Source: Scatomorpha sp036653715
GTDB taxonomy: Bacteria; Bacillota; Clostridia; Oscillospirales; Oscillospiraceae
Length of the DNA: 6,150 nucleotides
Assembly: GCA_036653715.1 (NCBI GenBank)
Contig: JAVVTL010000083.1
Span: 1 to 6,150 of the forward strand
Direction: 5' to 3'
Under the pieces are notes generated by a model. The model was given only the letters and a program-made list of their open reading frames with translations. It ran no database searches and was not told the origin of the DNA. Shown in pieces: positions 1 to 6,020 of this stretch. The translations under genes were made by a program, and so were the position numbers. Numbering within the stretch: position 1 is the stretch's first letter; the number at the start of each line of letters is the position of its first letter.

Positions 1-240
1 CCGCCGGTATTTCGCCCCGAGGAGATTATAATTCCCGAGCCCGTCCCCGAAGCGCCCGCGCCCGAGGAAATCATCACCCCCGACGAGGAGATTATCGTCC
101 CCGACGACGTGCCGCTCGACGACTCGCCCAAGACGGGCGACGGCTCCGACATAACGGTGCTTTGGCTTGTTTTCTCCGTCAGCCTCTGCGGCCTTGTGCT
201 GCTCGTCCTGACCGCGCCCAAGAAGCGCAACGACAAATAA
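1..240 (+). CDS. C-terminal part of a sortase-anchored surface protein (SPKTG signal)
   Basis: The reading frame is open from the first base to the TAA at 238-240 and gives 79 residues; the start and any functional domains lie outside the window. Residues 6-35 are an acidic, proline-rich spacer with three imperfect copies of (P/D)EEII(I/T/V)P(E/D), typical of wall-spanning stalks. Residues 42-47 read SPKTGD, followed by a hydrophobic helix at about residues 51-70 and a basic tail KKRNDK. This is the three-part layout of a cell-wall sorting signal. Serine replaces the leucine of classical LPxTG; (S/P)PxTG-type motifs are known substrates of clostridial class B-like sortases, so a sortase of that kind is the inferred partner. 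The protein is expected to be exported by Sec and linked to peptidoglycan at Thr45. It ends in its own terminator and is not part of the proline operon. The function of the missing part cannot be told. Confidence 0.85.
   Translation, partial: PPVFRPEEIIIPEPVPEAPAPEEIITPDEEIIVPDDVPLDDSPKTGDGSDITVLWLVFSVSLCGLVLLVLTAPKKRNDK
16..105 (+). repeat. Three imperfect EEII-type repeats in the surface-protein spacer
   Basis: In the frame of the surface protein, PEEIIIPE (nt 16-39), PEEIITPD (nt 61-84) and DEEIIVPD (nt 82-105) are variants of one eight-residue unit. The second and third copies share their boundary Asp codon; the first is separated by a Pro/Glu/Ala linker. The repeat is degenerate at DNA level, although GAGGAGATTAT occurs in the first and third copies. 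It looks like a low-complexity wall-spanning stalk. More copies may lie upstream of the window. Confidence 0.65.
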
Positions 241-246
241 ACACTC

Positions 247-281
247 CTTCCCGAGGGCGAAAGCCCCCGGGAAGTTTTTTT
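247..281 (+). terminator. Intrinsic terminator after the surface-protein gene
   Basis: CTTCCCG (247-253) pairs with CGGGAAG (268-274). After one A/C mismatch, GGGC (255-258) pairs with GCCC (263-266) around a GAAA tetraloop (259-262). Seven T residues follow (275-281). It begins seven bases after the stop codon of the surface protein and lies upstream of the promoter for proB, so it separates the two transcription units and is not an attenuator of the proline genes. Confidence 0.93.
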
Positions 282-320
282 AATGAGGTGGGCGCGGGGG
301 CTTTGTTTACATCTTTTGCC

Positions 321-349
321 TTGGCTAATCTTTTCGGCTGTGCTATACT
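321..349 (+). promoter_or_regulatory. Predicted sigma-A-type promoter of the proBAC operon
   Basis: A -35-like TTGGCT (321-326) is separated by 17 bases from a -10 TATACT (344-349). The -10 is preceded by TG at 341-342 in the extended -10 position. The surrounding 300-380 stretch is clearly richer in A and T than the rest of the window. Transcription would start near 356, giving a leader of about 40 bases before the proB ATG. A weaker alternative -10, TATAAC (354-359), lacks a convincing -35. Confidence 0.7.
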
Positions 350-383
350 GCGCTATAACGGAAGCATATATTTACATCGTTTT

Positions 384-389
384 GGGAGG
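384..389 (+). promoter_or_regulatory. Ribosome binding site of proB
   Basis: GGGAGG lies five bases before the ATG at 395. This supports that start and a first residue directly preceding the GGKK that leads into the kinase fold. Confidence 0.8.
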
Positions 390-394
390 GCGTC

Positions 395-1513
395 ATGGGC
401 GGAAAAAAGACCCTTGTCGTTAAAGTCGGCACAAGCTCGCTGACGGAGAAATCCGGCAGGCTGGACACCGCGCGCCTGCGGGCATTGACTGCGCAGCTCG
501 CCTGCCTGCACGGGGCGGGGCATCAGGTGATTTTAGTCACCTCCGGCGCAATAGCCGCCGGCTACGCGAGCCTCGGCTGGCACGAGCGCCCCACGACAGT
601 CCCCGCAAAGCAGGCGGCCGCCGCCGTCGGGCAGGTGCTGCTCATGGAGGAATATTCCCGCGCACTCGCGGAGCAAGGCATCGTCGCCGCCCAGCTTCTG
701 CTGACGCGCGACGACTTTCGCGACAGGCGGCGCTACACCAACGCCTGGAGCGCACTCGAGGTCCTGCTCTCACGCGGGGCCGTCCCCATAATCAACGAAA
801 ACGACACCGTCTCAATCGCGGAGCTGAAGCTCGGCGACAACGACACCCTCTCCGCCCAGGTCGCCGCCATGGTGCATGCGGATTTGCTCCTCCTGCTCAC
901 GGACACCGACGGGCTTTACACCGCCGACCCCAAAACCGACCCCAAGGCCGAGCACATCGACAAGGTCGAGCGCATAACGCCGGAGCTTGAGGCCATAGCC
1001 GGGGGCGCGGGCAGCGCAAACGGCACGGGCGGCATGGCGACGAAGGTCAAGGGCGCAAAGCTCGCGACAGCCGCCGGCGTCGCCGTCGTAATCTGTTCCT
1101 CCGGCGAGGAAAACGTCCTCGCGCGAGCCGTGGAGGGCGAGGCAAGGGGCACATATTTCGCGCCCGGCGTCGGCATGAAAACCCGCCGCCAATGGATGGC
1201 GTTCTATGCCGTCTCCAGCGGGCGCATATACGTCGATTCCGGCGCGGAGGAAGCGCTCTGCTCCGGCGGAAAAAGCCTGCTGCCCGCAGGCGTCACCGCC
1301 GCCGAGGGGGATTTTGACCACGGCGACCTCGTCGAGGTGCGCTCCCGCGAGGGGGAGCGGCTGCTTGGACGCGGACTTGCAAGCTGCTCCGCCTCCGAGC
1401 TGCGCGAGATTCTCGGTCTGCCGACGGCAGAGGCGGAAAAGCTCTTTCCCGGCCGCAGGGCCGAGGTTATACATCGCGACGACTGGGTCGATATTAAGGA
1501 GGATTGTCTATGA
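395..1513 (+). CDS. proB: Glutamate 5-kinase (gamma-glutamyl kinase) with C-terminal PUA domain
   Basis: This cytosolic enzyme uses ATP to phosphorylate the gamma-carboxylate of glutamate, the first committed step of proline synthesis. The 372 residues match the full-length two-domain family (E. coli ProB is 367). Residues 1 to about 260 form the amino-acid kinase domain: VVKVGTSSL with Lys10, VTSGAIAAG with Ser50, INENDTV with Asn134 and Asp137, GDNDTLSA with Asn149 and Asp150, the TDTDGLYTADP nucleotide-binding loop (169-179), and GTGGMATK with Lys217. Residues about 275-355 form a PUA domain, starting near GRIYVDSGA. Proline feedback inhibition is known for the family and acts on the kinase domain; it is the likely main control here, because the short leader leaves no room for a T-box. 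The gene opens the operon, and its TGA overlaps the proA ATG, as expected for partners that hand over a labile acyl phosphate. No key residue is missing. Confidence 0.97.
   Translation: MGGKKTLVVKVGTSSLTEKSGRLDTARLRALTAQLACLHGAGHQVILVTSGAIAAGYASLGWHERPTTVPAKQAAAAVGQVLLMEEYSRALAEQGIVAAQLLLTRDDFRDRRRYTNAWSALEVLLSRGAVPIINENDTVSIAELKLGDNDTLSAQVAAMVHADLLLLLTDTDGLYTADPKTDPKAEHIDKVERITPELEAIAGGAGSANGTGGMATKVKGAKLATAAGVAVVICSSGEENVLARAVEGEARGTYFAPGVGMKTRRQWMAFYAVSSGRIYVDSGAEEALCSGGKSLLPAGVTAAEGDFDHGDLVEVRSREGERLLGRGLASCSASELREILGLPTAEAEKLFPGRRAEVIHRDDWVDIKEDCL
1496..1502 (+). promoter_or_regulatory. Strong ribosome binding site of proA, inside the end of proB
   Basis: AAGGAGG lies seven bases before the ATG at 1510. 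This decides the proA start: a TTG two codons upstream (1504) would sit only one base after this site and is too close to be used. Confidence 0.88.
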
Positions 1514-2757
1514 AAACGCTCATCGAAAGCGCTGCCGCGGCAAAAGCCGCCTCAGCCCTGCTCCCGCTCCTTGACACGGAAACGAAAAACGCAGCCCTGC
1601 TCGCCATGGCGGAGGCGCTGCGCGGGCATTGCCGCGAGATAATCGCCGCAAACGCGCTCGACATGCAAAAAGCCGCCGCCGAGGGCAGCCCCGCCCCCAT
1701 GCTCGACAGGCTCATGCTCGATGAGGCGCGTGTCGCCGATATGGCGGAGGGACTGCGTCAGGTCGCCGCGCTCCCCGACCCCGTGGGCGAAATTCTTGAC
1801 AGCCGAATCCTCGAAAACGGGCTGAAAATCCAAAAAATCCGCGTCCCCATGGGCGTAATCGGCATGATATACGAGGCCCGCCCGAACGTCACGGCGGACG
1901 CCGCCGCCCTCTGCTTCAAGGCGGGCAGCGCCGTCCTGCTGCGCGGCAGCGCCACGGCTTATGAGTCCAACGCCGCCCTCGTTTCCGCCATGCGCGGCGC
2001 ACTTTCGGACTGCGGCATAACGCCCGACGCCGTCTGTCTCGTCGAGGACGGCTCCCACGAGACGGTCGATAAAATGCTCAGACTGCGCGAATACATCGAC
2101 CTCATCATCCCGCGCGGAGGAGCGCGGCTCATCCAAAACGCCGTCATGAACGCCACCGTCCCCGTCCTCGAAACAGGCACGGGCAACTGCCACGTCTACC
2201 TCGACGAATCCGCCGACTACGACATGGCGGAGGCCATCGTCATAAACGCAAAGACCCAGCGCACAGGCGTCTGCAACGCGATGGAGACGCTGTTGGTGCA
2301 CGAAAAATGGGCCGAGCTCCACCTGCGCCGACTTTTGGACGTCATGAGCCAAAAAAGCGTCGAGCTGCACGGCGACGAGGCCGCCGCCCGCTTTGCCGAG
2401 GGCGTGCTCCCCGCAAATGAGGACGATTGGCGCTATGAATATCTCCGCCTTGCCATGGCGGTGAAGCTCGTGCCGGACACCGCCGCCGCCGTCGCGCACA
2501 TCAACAAATACGGCACCCGCCACACCGAATGTATCGTCACGGAAAGCGCGGCGAACGCCGAGTATTTCCAGCGTCGGGTGGACGCCGCCGTCGTTAACTG
2601 GAACGCCTCCACCCGCTTTACGGACGGCTTCATGTTCGGCTTCGGCGCGGAGCTCGGCATCAGCACACAAAAGCTCCACGCGCGCGGCCCCATGGGTCTG
2701 CGCGAAATTACAAGCTACAAATATCTCGTGTCCGGTCAAGGACAGATAAGGGGTTAA
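1510..2757 (+). CDS. proA: Glutamate-5-semialdehyde dehydrogenase (gamma-glutamyl phosphate reductase)
   Basis: This enzyme reduces gamma-glutamyl phosphate with NADPH to glutamate 5-semialdehyde, which cyclises to pyrroline-5-carboxylate. From the ATG at 1510 the protein has 415 residues, the usual family length (E. coli 417). It belongs to the aldehyde dehydrogenase superfamily. Visible motifs are YEARPNVT (121-128), LLRGSA, IPRGGARLI near 200-208, ETGTGNCHVY (221-230) and TGVCNAMETLLVH, which carries the catalytic Cys255. The C-terminal part holds the family-typical NKYGTRHTECI, VVNWNASTRFTDG and GAELGISTQKLHARGPMGL. The start was chosen for its spacing from AAGGAGG; the ATG overlaps the proB stop as ATGA. 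That arrangement favours translational coupling and balanced amounts of the two enzymes, which channel the labile intermediate. Nothing is truncated. Confidence 0.97.
   Translation: MKTLIESAAAAKAASALLPLLDTETKNAALLAMAEALRGHCREIIAANALDMQKAAAEGSPAPMLDRLMLDEARVADMAEGLRQVAALPDPVGEILDSRILENGLKIQKIRVPMGVIGMIYEARPNVTADAAALCFKAGSAVLLRGSATAYESNAALVSAMRGALSDCGITPDAVCLVEDGSHETVDKMLRLREYIDLIIPRGGARLIQNAVMNATVPVLETGTGNCHVYLDESADYDMAEAIVINAKTQRTGVCNAMETLLVHEKWAELHLRRLLDVMSQKSVELHGDEAAARFAEGVLPANEDDWRYEYLRLAMAVKLVPDTAAAVAHINKYGTRHTECIVTESAANAEYFQRRVDAAVVNWNASTRFTDGFMFGFGAELGISTQKLHARGPMGLREITSYKYLVSGQGQIRG
2748..2753 (+). promoter_or_regulatory. Ribosome binding site of proC, inside the last codons of proA
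   Basis: AAGGGG ends eight bases before the ATG at 2762. It lies in the last codons of proA, so initiation on proC is probably helped by ribosomes finishing proA. Confidence 0.7.
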
Positions 2758-2761
2758 AGCT

Positions 2762-3565
2762 ATGAAAACAGCATTTATAGGCAGCGGCAACATGGCTCGC
2801 GCCATCATCGGCGGCATGGTCGCAAGCGGCACGGCTCCGAAAAACATCGCCGTCATAAACCCCGGCAACGCGAAAAGCACGGCTGAATGCGAGACGCTTT
2901 ACGGCGTCGTCCCCGCCTGCTCCGAGGCGCTTGAATCGGCGGAGGTCATCGTCCTCGCCGTGAAGCCGCAGAGCTTTCCCGTCGCGCTCCCCGAATACAG
3001 CGGGCATGTAAACCCCTCGGCGCTCATAATCTCCATTATGGCGGGCGTCGCTATCTCAACGCTCGAGGGCGCATTCCCCCAAAACCGCGTCATTCGCGTC
3101 ATGCCGAACCTCAATCTCTCCGTCGGAAAGGGCGCGACGGGCATCGCCCTCGGCGCTCTCGCGACAGAGGCGGACGGCAGGCTTGCGGAGGAGATTTTCT
3201 CCGCCTCCGGCATTGTCGTGCGCGTCACCGAGCCGCAGCTTGACGACGTCGCCGCCCTCTCGGGCAGCGGCTCCGCCTACCTCTACTACCTTGTCGAGGC
3301 ACTGCGCGACGTCGCAATTGAGGACGGCATCGCCCCGGAAACCGCCGCCGCGCTCGCAAACCAGACCCTCATCGGCGCGGCAAGGCTGTTGGAGCAGACC
3401 GGCGAGCCGCCGGAGGAGCTGCGCCGCCGCATCACCTCCAAAAAAGGCACGACCGACGCCGCCATCCGCAAAATGACCGAGCTTGGCTTCCCCGAAGCCG
3501 TGAAGGCGGGCTACCGCGCGAACAAGACCCGCAGCGCGGAGCTGTCCGCAGAAGCCGCGAAATGA
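2762..3565 (+). CDS. proC: Pyrroline-5-carboxylate reductase
   Basis: This enzyme performs the last step of proline synthesis, NAD(P)H-dependent reduction of pyrroline-5-carboxylate. The 267 residues match the family (about 260-280). An N-terminal Rossmann fold begins with FIGSGNMA (GSGNMA at 7-12), followed by VLAVKPQ and RVMPN. The C-terminal helical dimerisation domain carries LDDVAALSGSGSAYLYYLVEA and the signature stretch ITSKKGTTDAAIRKM (224-238). Two positions differ from the commonest family sequence: Ser171 stands where SGSGPAY normally has proline, and Lys228 replaces the first glycine of the GGTT in the signature. The fold and other motifs are intact, so I expect an active enzyme, perhaps with altered kinetics. 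It follows proA after four bases, and its stop overlaps the hemZ ATG. Confidence 0.95.
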   Translation: MKTAFIGSGNMARAIIGGMVASGTAPKNIAVINPGNAKSTAECETLYGVVPACSEALESAEVIVLAVKPQSFPVALPEYSGHVNPSALIISIMAGVAISTLEGAFPQNRVIRVMPNLNLSVGKGATGIALGALATEADGRLAEEIFSASGIVVRVTEPQLDDVAALSGSGSAYLYYLVEALRDVAIEDGIAPETAAALANQTLIGAARLLEQTGEPPEELRRRITSKKGTTDAAIRKMTELGFPEAVKAGYRANKTRSAELSAEAAK

Positions 3566-5034
3566 AGCTCTATCTCATCGGCCACGACCGCCGTTATGCC
3601 GCCGAACAGACCCTGCTGACCCTTTTCCCCAAGGAGCGGCCCGAATATTCGGACGGCCCGCCCTTTGGCGACCGCTGTGAGCTTCGCCTATCCGAGGGGG
3701 AGGTCTTTGTCACCTGCGCCTGCCGACTTGTGATAGACGGCGCGACGTTTCTCGCTAAAGCCGCCGCGAAAAAATCCGACATGCGCGACAGCGTCTCCGA
3801 AAACCGCCTCCAAAACCGCATCGTCAAGCTCGCCTTCTACCGCGCGGCGCTCAAAAGCGGCGTGCCGCAGCCGCAATGGGGCGCGCTCACCGGCGTGCGC
3901 CCCGCAAAGCTGCTGACGGGCTACCTTGAGGAGGGGCTTTCACAAACCGCCGCCGTCTCCCGACTGCGGCACGAATACTTTGTCTCACCCGAGCGGGCGC
4001 GGCTCTGCCTCGCCTCCGCCCTCGCCGCGGAGAGCGCGCGCGGAAGCCTTGCCCCGCGCGATATCTGCCTCTATGTCGGCATACCCTTTTGCCCCACACG
4101 CTGTGATTATTGCAGCTTTGTCAGCCAATCGGTTGAAAAATCCATGGCGCTCGTCGCGCCCTATCTTGACGCTCTGATGCTTGAAATCCGCGCGACGGGC
4201 GAGGCGATTCGCGAAGCGGGACTGCGCGTCGTCTCCGTCTATATGGGCGGCGGCACGCCGACGACGCTGAGCGCCCCACAGCTATCCGCGCTCTGCGGCG
4301 CACTTGCCGCCGAATTTGACCTCTCCGCGCTGCGGGAATATACCGTCGAGGCGGGCAGGCCGGACACGATAAGCGAGGCGAAGCTGCGCGTTTTGCGCGA
4401 GCATGGCGTCACCCGCGTCAGCGTGAACCCGCAGACGATGGAAAACTCGGTTTTGGACGCCATCGGCCGCCGTCACACGGCGGAGGACATCCTCCAAGCG
4501 CTCGCGCTCGTCCGCTCCGTCGGCGGGTTTGAGGTCAATATGGACCTCATCGCGGGACTCACGGGGGACAGCCTCGCGGGCTTTTCGCGCACGCTCGACA
4601 AAGTCCTTGCCCTCGCGCCGGAGAACATCACCGTCCACACGCTCTCCCTCAAAAAAGGCTCGCGCCTTATCTCCGAGCACGACAGCCGCCTTCCCTCGGC
4701 GGAGGAGGTCGGCAAAATGCTTGACCTCTCGCGCTCGCGGCTCTGCGCCTCGGGCTACGCGCCATATTACCTCTACCGCCAGAAATTCATGTCCGGCGGC
4801 TTTGAAAACGTCGGCTGGTGCCTGCCCTTGCACGAAAACCTCTATAATATCTGCATAATGGAGGAGCTTTGCGGCATAATCTCCCTCGGGGCGGGCGGCT
4901 CCACCAAGCTCCCCGGCGCGGCGGGGCGCATCCGCCGCATGACGGCGCCGAAATTTCCGCATGAATATATCTCCGCAATAGCGCAGACCTGCGGGGAAAA
5001 GGCTCAGATTAAGGAGTTTTACAATGGCCTATGA
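3562..5034 (+). CDS. hemZ: HemZ-type radical SAM protein (oxygen-independent coproporphyrinogen III oxidase-like)
   Basis: The 490 residues match the HemZ branch of the HemN/HemW family. An N-terminal region of about 165 residues, including the family-typical WGALTGVRPAKLL, precedes a radical SAM domain. PFCPTRCDYCSF gives the CxxxCxxC cluster ligands Cys177, Cys181 and Cys184. GGGTPT (229-234) binds SAM, EAGRPD lies at 263-268, and NMDLIAGL at 326-333. Further family motifs are ITVHTLSLKKGSRL and, near the C-terminus, FENVGW (414-419). HemN enzymes oxidatively decarboxylate coproporphyrinogen III using two SAM molecules, and Bacillus subtilis HemZ is assigned to this step. The true substrate in this organism cannot be read from sequence, and no other heme gene lies in the window. 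The usual GLPGE loop reads GLTGDS here. The ATG overlaps the proC stop as ATGA, and no Shine-Dalgarno site lies at normal spacing (nearest GGAG at 3538-3541), so translation probably depends on reinitiation after proC. Confidence 0.9.
   Translation: MKLYLIGHDRRYAAEQTLLTLFPKERPEYSDGPPFGDRCELRLSEGEVFVTCACRLVIDGATFLAKAAAKKSDMRDSVSENRLQNRIVKLAFYRAALKSGVPQPQWGALTGVRPAKLLTGYLEEGLSQTAAVSRLRHEYFVSPERARLCLASALAAESARGSLAPRDICLYVGIPFCPTRCDYCSFVSQSVEKSMALVAPYLDALMLEIRATGEAIREAGLRVVSVYMGGGTPTTLSAPQLSALCGALAAEFDLSALREYTVEAGRPDTISEAKLRVLREHGVTRVSVNPQTMENSVLDAIGRRHTAEDILQALALVRSVGGFEVNMDLIAGLTGDSLAGFSRTLDKVLALAPENITVHTLSLKKGSRLISEHDSRLPSAEEVGKMLDLSRSRLCASGYAPYYLYRQKFMSGGFENVGWCLPLHENLYNICIMEELCGIISLGAGGSTKLPGAAGRIRRMTAPKFPHEYISAIAQTCGEKAQIKEFYNGL
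5011..5016 (+). promoter_or_regulatory. Ribosome binding site of the nucleoside kinase gene
   Basis: AAGGAG lies seven bases before the ATG at 5024, inside the last codons of hemZ. It fixes the kinase start and argues against any longer N-terminus. Confidence 0.85.
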
Positions 5035-5959
5035 TTTAAAAGAAATTAACTTCCGCACGGTGTCCGATGCAAAGGGCTTCCTTGCGGACTGCGACGCCGC
5101 CTATGCCCTGAAGATATCCGGCGCGGCTGATATGATTGCAAATAACCTCGCCCAAAGCCCCATCGTTTTGCTCTCCGGCCCCTCCGGCAGCGGCAAGACC
5201 ACCACGGCGCAAAAGCTCGAGGAGGAGCTGGGCAGGCGCGGCATCCGCACCCACACCATCAGCATGGACAACTACTTCCGCACCGTGAACCCCGCCACCG
5301 CCCCGCGCACAAGCGAGGGCGGCATCGACTACGAAAGCCCCCTCTGCATGGACATGGAGCTTCTGAACGAGCACTTTACCGCGCTCGCCGAGGGGCGGCG
5401 CATATGCGTACCGAAATACGAATTTGCGCGGCAGATGCGCGTGCTCGAGCCCTCCAAGACCCTGAAGCTCAAAAAAGACGAGCTGGTCATCTTCGAGGGT
5501 ATCCACGCCCTGAACGACGAAATCACCACCTGCCATCCGGACGCATTCAAGCTCTATATCTCCGCCCGCTCGAACATCGAATTTGACGGGCGTCAGGTGT
5601 TCAAGGGCACATGGATGCGCCTTGTTCGGCGCACGGTGCGCGACCACCTTTTCCGCGCCTATCCGCCCGCCGCCACCATCGCCATGTGGGCGAACGTGCG
5701 CCGCGGCGAAAAGAGCTACATCTCCCCCTTTAAGGACAAGGCCGACCTCCAATTCGACACCGCCCTGCCCTATGAGCTGCCCGTCATGAACAGCCTCGCC
5801 ACCGAGCTTTTCTCCTCCATCCCCGAGGGGATTGAGCGCTATGACGAGCTGCGGCGGGTGCTGCCCGCGCTCCAGCTGTTCGGGCATATCGACCCCGCCC
5901 TCGTCGCCCCCGACTCCCTCGTCCGCGAATTTATCGGCGGCGGCATATACGAGCAATAA
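5024..5959 (+). CDS. Uridine kinase-like nucleoside kinase (PRK/URK P-loop family), stand-alone form
   Basis: A cytosolic P-loop kinase of 311 residues, expected to transfer phosphate from ATP to a nucleoside; uridine or cytidine are the usual guesses for the family, but the substrate is not determined by sequence. A helical N-terminal region of about 45 residues leads to the Walker A motif GPSGSGKTT (52-60). SMDNYF (Asp82 in the usual catalytic-base position) follows, then EGIHALN (158-164), an arginine-rich lid region RLVRRTVRDH, and MWANVRRGE (221-229). The C-terminus carries TALPYELPVM and ends in REFIGG (301-306). These motifs match the kinase half of clostridial and Thermotoga proteins of about 550 residues that carry an N-terminal TGS/threonyl-tRNA-synthetase-like region. 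That region is absent here: a good AAGGAG site fixes the start, and hemZ lies directly upstream. The start overlaps hemZ by 11 bases, and the gene is last in the operon. Confidence 0.88.
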   Translation: MAYDLKEINFRTVSDAKGFLADCDAAYALKISGAADMIANNLAQSPIVLLSGPSGSGKTTTAQKLEEELGRRGIRTHTISMDNYFRTVNPATAPRTSEGGIDYESPLCMDMELLNEHFTALAEGRRICVPKYEFARQMRVLEPSKTLKLKKDELVIFEGIHALNDEITTCHPDAFKLYISARSNIEFDGRQVFKGTWMRLVRRTVRDHLFRAYPPAATIAMWANVRRGEKSYISPFKDKADLQFDTALPYELPVMNSLATELFSSIPEGIERYDELRRVLPALQLFGHIDPALVAPDSLVREFIGGGIYEQ

Positions 5960-5977
5960 AGGTATACGGACACAAAT

Positions 5978-6004
5978 ATCGGGCCGCAAATTTTGCGGCC
6001 CGAT
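5978..6004 (+). terminator. Intrinsic terminator of the proBAC-hemZ-kinase operon, possibly bidirectional
   Basis: ATCGGGCCGC (5978-5987) pairs perfectly with GCGGCCCGAT (5995-6004). The spacer AAATTTT can add A-T pairs at the top. The plus-strand downstream side is T-rich (TGTTGTTTATT), though interrupted by G. On the minus strand the hairpin is followed by ATTTGTGT, so it could also serve the convergent gene that stops at 6021. It lies 18 bases after the kinase stop codon. Confidence 0.85.
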
Positions 6005-6020
6005 TGTTGTTTATTCGTAT

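Noticed and set aside
247..281. Hairpin before proB as a T-box or attenuator
   Set aside because: It lies upstream of the best promoter and immediately after the surface-protein stop codon, and I see no T-box-type conserved elements. It is a plain intrinsic terminator.
354..359. TATAAC as the -10 of a second promoter
   Set aside because: The hexamer 17 bases upstream (TTTTCG) is a poor -35 and there is no extended -10 TG. TATACT at 344-349 fits better.
162..443. A 93-codon plus-strand open frame spanning the terminator and the proB start
   Set aside because: It runs in another frame through the end of the surface-protein gene, the terminator hairpin and the promoter, and has no ribosome binding site of note.
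812..1474. A 220-codon minus-strand open frame inside proB
   Set aside because: No recognisable motif and fully inside proB; an antisense shadow.
1504..1509. TTG at 1504 as an alternative proA start, two codons upstream
   Set aside because: It lies only one base after AAGGAGG. The ATG at 1510 has ideal spacing and the classic ATGA overlap.
1552..2880. A 442-codon open frame on the minus strand across proA and the start of proC
   Set aside because: It is an antisense shadow of a GC-rich gene whose third-position bias suppresses stops on the other strand. Its product has no recognisable motif, while the plus strand encodes an unmistakable ProA.
3440..3445. A6 run in proC (and a similar run in hemZ near 4651) as a possible programmed frameshift site
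   Set aside because: Both genes continue in frame with intact family motifs after the run, so no frameshift is needed to explain either protein.
5036..5989. A 317-codon open frame on the minus strand opposite the nucleoside kinase
   Set aside because: Same cause: composition-driven absence of stops. The product is a glycine/valine-rich low-information sequence, it starts across the terminator, and the plus strand carries clear kinase motifs.
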